This document shows, piece after piece, positions 61,408 through 64,000 of a stretch of DNA of 64,000 nucleotides (its first letter is position 1; each line of letters opens with the position of its first letter). The notes under the pieces were generated by a model. That model was not told where the DNA came from. It did no database searches and saw only the letters and a list, made by a program, of their open reading frames with translations. Both the position numbers and the translations under genes were made by a program. Origin of the DNA: 34-65-8 sp964516135 (GTDB taxonomy: Bacteria > Pseudomonadota > Alphaproteobacteria > Sphingomonadales > Sphingomonadaceae); NCBI GenBank assembly GCA_964516135.1, contig CAZEWN010000013.1:26633-90632 (forward strand). The letters run 5' to 3'.

Positions 61408-63549
61408 ATGGTCTGGCGTCTTGGCGCGCGCGCCCACGCCTTCGTGCATGGGCTGTTTCGTCCAAGTGAAGCGGAATTGGTCCGTCGGCAATGCGCAGAA
61501 GTGGTCAGATCGTTCCATGATACCGGAATCGCGAGCGAGGATGACCGCCAGCTACTTATCGACGCCATAACTGGCGATATTTCGGCTCGCCTAGGCATCG
61601 AGGCGGACGGTGCCGGGCGCGACCACATTCGGGCGTTCACGCACGCTGTTTTTCAGTACGAGTCGCTGCTTTGCTTGCCGGAGGTCGATTGGAGCCGACC
61701 ACGCACGATCGCCGAGCTATGGGGTGTCCGCGAGGAACTGACCAGGCAGCGTGGCTTCGTCGCGGCCTTCGAAGACAACCGCGAGCTGCTCACCCTGGCG
61801 CTGTCCGCCATGCTTGAGCCGCTTTACGCCGCTTGTCCGGCCTTGCGCGAGCCAGACGGACAAACTGATGGCATTACCGTGACGACACGCCTGGTCGATG
61901 GCATTGGCGATGTTGGCGGCGTCACCCAGGCCATGCTTGGCATTGCCTTCGCCGAGGACGTGGAAGCCAGCGGCCTACTGTCCCGGCTGCGCGACCGCCT
62001 AGAACGCAACACGGTCGCCGCGTCGGGTGGCAATCTCGCCGACCCGCGTTTTTTTGCCCGCGCTCCCAAGCTTCCCAAGCAGTTCGACGCCAAGTCGCCC
62101 GAGCAGCTTGTCTCCACCTATCTCGGCGGAACGCCGCTTCGGGCGCTGTTCGATCAGTCGCTCACCTTCACCATCCCGACCAAGGCCCGCTTCGAGCATC
62201 ACCACATCATCGCCGGATCGGGTCATGGCAAGACGCAAACCCTGCAATATCTGATCGCCAACGACCTTGGCGCGGTCGCGGACGGCAAGCGCAGCGTGAT
62301 CGTGCTCGACAGTCAAGGCGACCTCATTCGCACGATTGCCGACCTCAAACTGTTCGCACCAGGCGAGCCGCTTCATGACCGGGTAGTCATTATCGACCCC
62401 AGCGATGTCGAGTGGCCCGTGTCACTGAACCTGTTCGACGTCGGGATGGAACGCCTCTCGGGCTACGCGCCGTTGGAGCGCGAGCGGCTCACCAACTCTA
62501 TCCTCGAGCTATACGACTTCGTGCTCGGCACACTGCTATCGGCCGAGATGACACAGAAGCAGAACGTCATCTTCCGCTATGTCACCCGGCTGATGCTCCA
62601 CATCCCCGATGCGACCATCCACACGCTTCGCGAGCTTATGGAGCCGGGCAGCGAGAAGAAGTTTGCATCCCACATTCGCAAGCTCTCCGGCACCGCGCGA
62701 CATTTCTTCGACACCGAGTTTTCCGGCCGCGAGTTCGAGCAGACCAAGAAGCAGGTGCTTCGGCGTCTCTGGGGCATCCTCGAAAACCAGACCTTCGAAC
62801 GGATGTTCGCACACCCGCGCTCCAAGCTCGACCTGTTCGCCGAGATGAACGCGGGCAAGGTGATCCTGATCAACACAGCCAAGGATTTGCTCAAGGAGCA
62901 GGGCACCGAGATCTTCGGACGCTTCTTCATCGCGCTCATTGCCCAGGCCGCGCAGGAACGCGCTACGCTTCCCGAAAGCAAACGTACCCCCACCATCGTC
63001 TACATCGACGAGGCGCAGGACTATTTCGATCGCAACATCGGGCTAATCCTGGCCCAGGCGCGCAAGTACAATGTCGGCATGGTCCTGGCGCATCAGTATC
63101 TGGGTCAGCTTGAACCCAAATTGCAGGAGGCCTTTGCCGCCAACACCGCGATCAAGTTTGCGGGCGGGGTGTCGGCCAAGGACGCGCGGACGCTAGCTCC
63201 CATGCTCTATTGCCCGCCGGAGCTGATCGAGGCCCAGCCGAAAGGCGCGTTCGCGGCGCATGTACGGGGCCATACGAAGACGGCGGCGCCGCTGTCGTTT
63301 CCGTTTGGGCACATGGAGAAGCTGCCACGGATGAACCGGGATGAGCGGAGCGCGCTGCGTGAGCGGATGCGCGAGCGATATGCCGTGCACTACACCAAAC
63401 TGGCGTGCGTGGGTGGTGGGCAGGTCAGTGAAGACAATGCCGCTAACGATGATACGCGCCCGAAACGAGCATCACATCCTGACGAAGTCGGGTCTGCATC
63501 AATTAGTCCTCCAGGTCACATCGACACGACGCCTAGCGAGACGTGGTGA
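61408..63549 (+). CDS. VirD4/TraD-like P-loop ATPase
   Basis: A 713-residue ATPase of the FtsK/HerA/VirD4 superfamily. Walker A GSGHGKT lies at 270-276 (HHHIIAGSGHGKTQTLQYLI); Walker B in IVYIDEAQDYF at 530-540. VLDSQGDLIRTIADLKLF and VIIDPSDVEWPVSLNLFDVG resemble type IV coupling proteins, and LFAEMNAGKVILINTAKDLLKEQGTEIFGRFFIALIAQAAQER and LAHQYLGQLEPKLQEAFAANTAIKFAGG follow their C-terminal pattern. The N-terminal 240 residues are helical and not recognised, with no membrane helix of their own; the upstream small membrane protein may supply that. Role: DNA transfer or defence, not decided. Confidence 0.8.
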   Translation: MVWRLGARAHAFVHGLFRPSEAELVRRQCAEVVRSFHDTGIASEDDRQLLIDAITGDISARLGIEADGAGRDHIRAFTHAVFQYESLLCLPEVDWSRPRTIAELWGVREELTRQRGFVAAFEDNRELLTLALSAMLEPLYAACPALREPDGQTDGITVTTRLVDGIGDVGGVTQAMLGIAFAEDVEASGLLSRLRDRLERNTVAASGGNLADPRFFARAPKLPKQFDAKSPEQLVSTYLGGTPLRALFDQSLTFTIPTKARFEHHHIIAGSGHGKTQTLQYLIANDLGAVADGKRSVIVLDSQGDLIRTIADLKLFAPGEPLHDRVVIIDPSDVEWPVSLNLFDVGMERLSGYAPLERERLTNSILELYDFVLGTLLSAEMTQKQNVIFRYVTRLMLHIPDATIHTLRELMEPGSEKKFASHIRKLSGTARHFFDTEFSGREFEQTKKQVLRRLWGILENQTFERMFAHPRSKLDLFAEMNAGKVILINTAKDLLKEQGTEIFGRFFIALIAQAAQERATLPESKRTPTIVYIDEAQDYFDRNIGLILAQARKYNVGMVLAHQYLGQLEPKLQEAFAANTAIKFAGGVSAKDARTLAPMLYCPPELIEAQPKGAFAAHVRGHTKTAAPLSFPFGHMEKLPRMNRDERSALRERMRERYAVHYTKLACVGGGQVSEDNAANDDTRPKRASHPDEVGSASISPPGHIDTTPSETW

Positions 63550-63662
63550 ATAGGATTTACTTGACACAGAACGACAATCGTCTGACTTTATTGCCTAAGC
63601 CTGCATAATTCGGTCGCCCGTAGCATCCTTTCTTGGTTGTGCGCCACCATATGGAGGTTCTG

Positions 63663-64000
63663 ATGAAGCAAGCCGCTCCCGCAGCCATGCTCCTTCTTGC
63701 AGCGTGTGCCCATGTCGATACCGGCCAAGTAGATTATCGCATCGCTGACATTCCATCTCAGCCGCTGAACCGCAATCTGTCGGATATCGATGCCGACAAC
63801 GAGAGCGCAAAATACTGCGCGGCCGATGTTGAGCAGCGCTGCGATCCAATATTGCCCGCGCGGGTGGTGAGGCGATACATGCCAGACCCTGAGACTGGGT
63901 GGCGGGCATTTCGTGATACCCAGATTTACTCGATTGAGATTGAGCAAGGTATCATAGGCTCCAACATACTTGAGGGAAACATCCTCGGTCGGGAATTTGG
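63663..64000 (+). CDS. Lipoprotein, start only (runs past the window end)
   Basis: ATG 63663 with GGAGG upstream gives MKQAAPAAMLLLAACAHVDTGQ, a lipoprotein signal with lipobox LAAC. The open frame continues to the end of the window (112 residues). The mature part has CAADVEQRCDPI (a likely disulfide) and mixed alpha/beta sequence. No family recognised. It follows the VirD4-like gene by 113 bp and may belong to the island's envelope functions. Confidence 0.72.
   Translation, partial: MKQAAPAAMLLLAACAHVDTGQVDYRIADIPSQPLNRNLSDIDADNESAKYCAADVEQRCDPILPARVVRRYMPDPETGWRAFRDTQIYSIEIEQGIIGSNILEGNILGREF

Larger units (their letters stand above)
54798..64000. mobile_element. Probable genomic island at tRNA-Leu, right end outside window
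   Basis: The stretch from the tRNA-Leu 3' end carries only accessory genes: a restriction-modification operon, an AlpA regulator, a SIR2-HerA defence cassette, a VirD4/TraD-like ATPase module and an orphan lipoprotein. Integrative elements commonly use tRNA 3' ends, and the change from housekeeping genes to this cargo is abrupt at 54.9 kb. I saw no integrase, relaxase or second copy of the tRNA 3' end in the window; they may lie beyond 64 kb. Confidence 0.7.

Noticed and set aside
54798..64000. CRISPR array or IS element in the island
   Set aside because: No regularly spaced repeats and no transposase frames were seen.

Overview
The window reads as a chromosome segment of a GC-rich alphaproteobacterium, most likely of the order Sphingomonadales (Erythrobacteraceae or Sphingomonadaceae). 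The signs are a TonB-dependent receptor of the sphingomonad type, a TyrA-HisC pair facing MetX-MetW, HflK-HflC followed by a Do-type protease, a CysNC fusion, and many start/stop overlaps of the ATGA or TGATG kind. The genus cannot be fixed from the sequence alone.

From 1 to 53.9 kb the content is mostly housekeeping and secondary metabolism. In order: a dicarboxylate/amino-acid symporter cut by the window start; glmM, a DUF1272 protein and thiD; a LOG-family protein and an acyl-CoA thioesterase; tRNA-Cys; a trehalose cluster otsB-GH15-otsA; tRNA-Thr; a CitE-like lyase; the sulfate-activation operon cysD-cysNC-cysQ; an FMN reductase, a split acyl-CoA dehydrogenase pair, a hot-dog dehydratase and an aldehyde dehydrogenase. 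Next comes an envelope cluster at 19.7-25.3 kb: TonB receptor, exported SRPBCC protein, Tat-type DUF1838 protein and a serine-hydrolase-like lipoprotein that appears to lack its nucleophile. Then tRNA-Lys, folK, an N-carbamoylputrescine amidase, a SIMPL lipoprotein, an exported methyltransferase, msrA, an OmpA-like protein, rsmB, a tiny DUF1674 gene, a cytochrome P450 with a palindromic operator, hemH, an orphan molybdopterin oxidoreductase subunit, apbC, hflK-hflC-degP, a class A penicillin-binding protein, msrB, GST, ftsE-ftsX-ydcF-plsC, tyrA-hisC, metX-metW and a cold-shock gene.

At 54.8 kb a tRNA-Leu(GAG) marks the edge of what looks like a genomic island running past the end of the window. 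The island holds a vsr / C5-methyltransferase / Eco29kI-like GIY-YIG endonuclease operon, an AlpA-type regulator, a SIR2-HerA two-gene anti-phage cassette of lower GC, a GC-rich pair made of a small two-TM protein and a VirD4/TraD-like ATPase, and the start of a lipoprotein gene. No integrase, relaxase or second attachment site is visible inside the window.

Four tail-to-tail gene pairs end in the same shared tetranucleotide CTAG. Four tRNA genes are present (Cys, Thr, Lys, Leu). No rRNA, CRISPR array or insertion sequence was seen.
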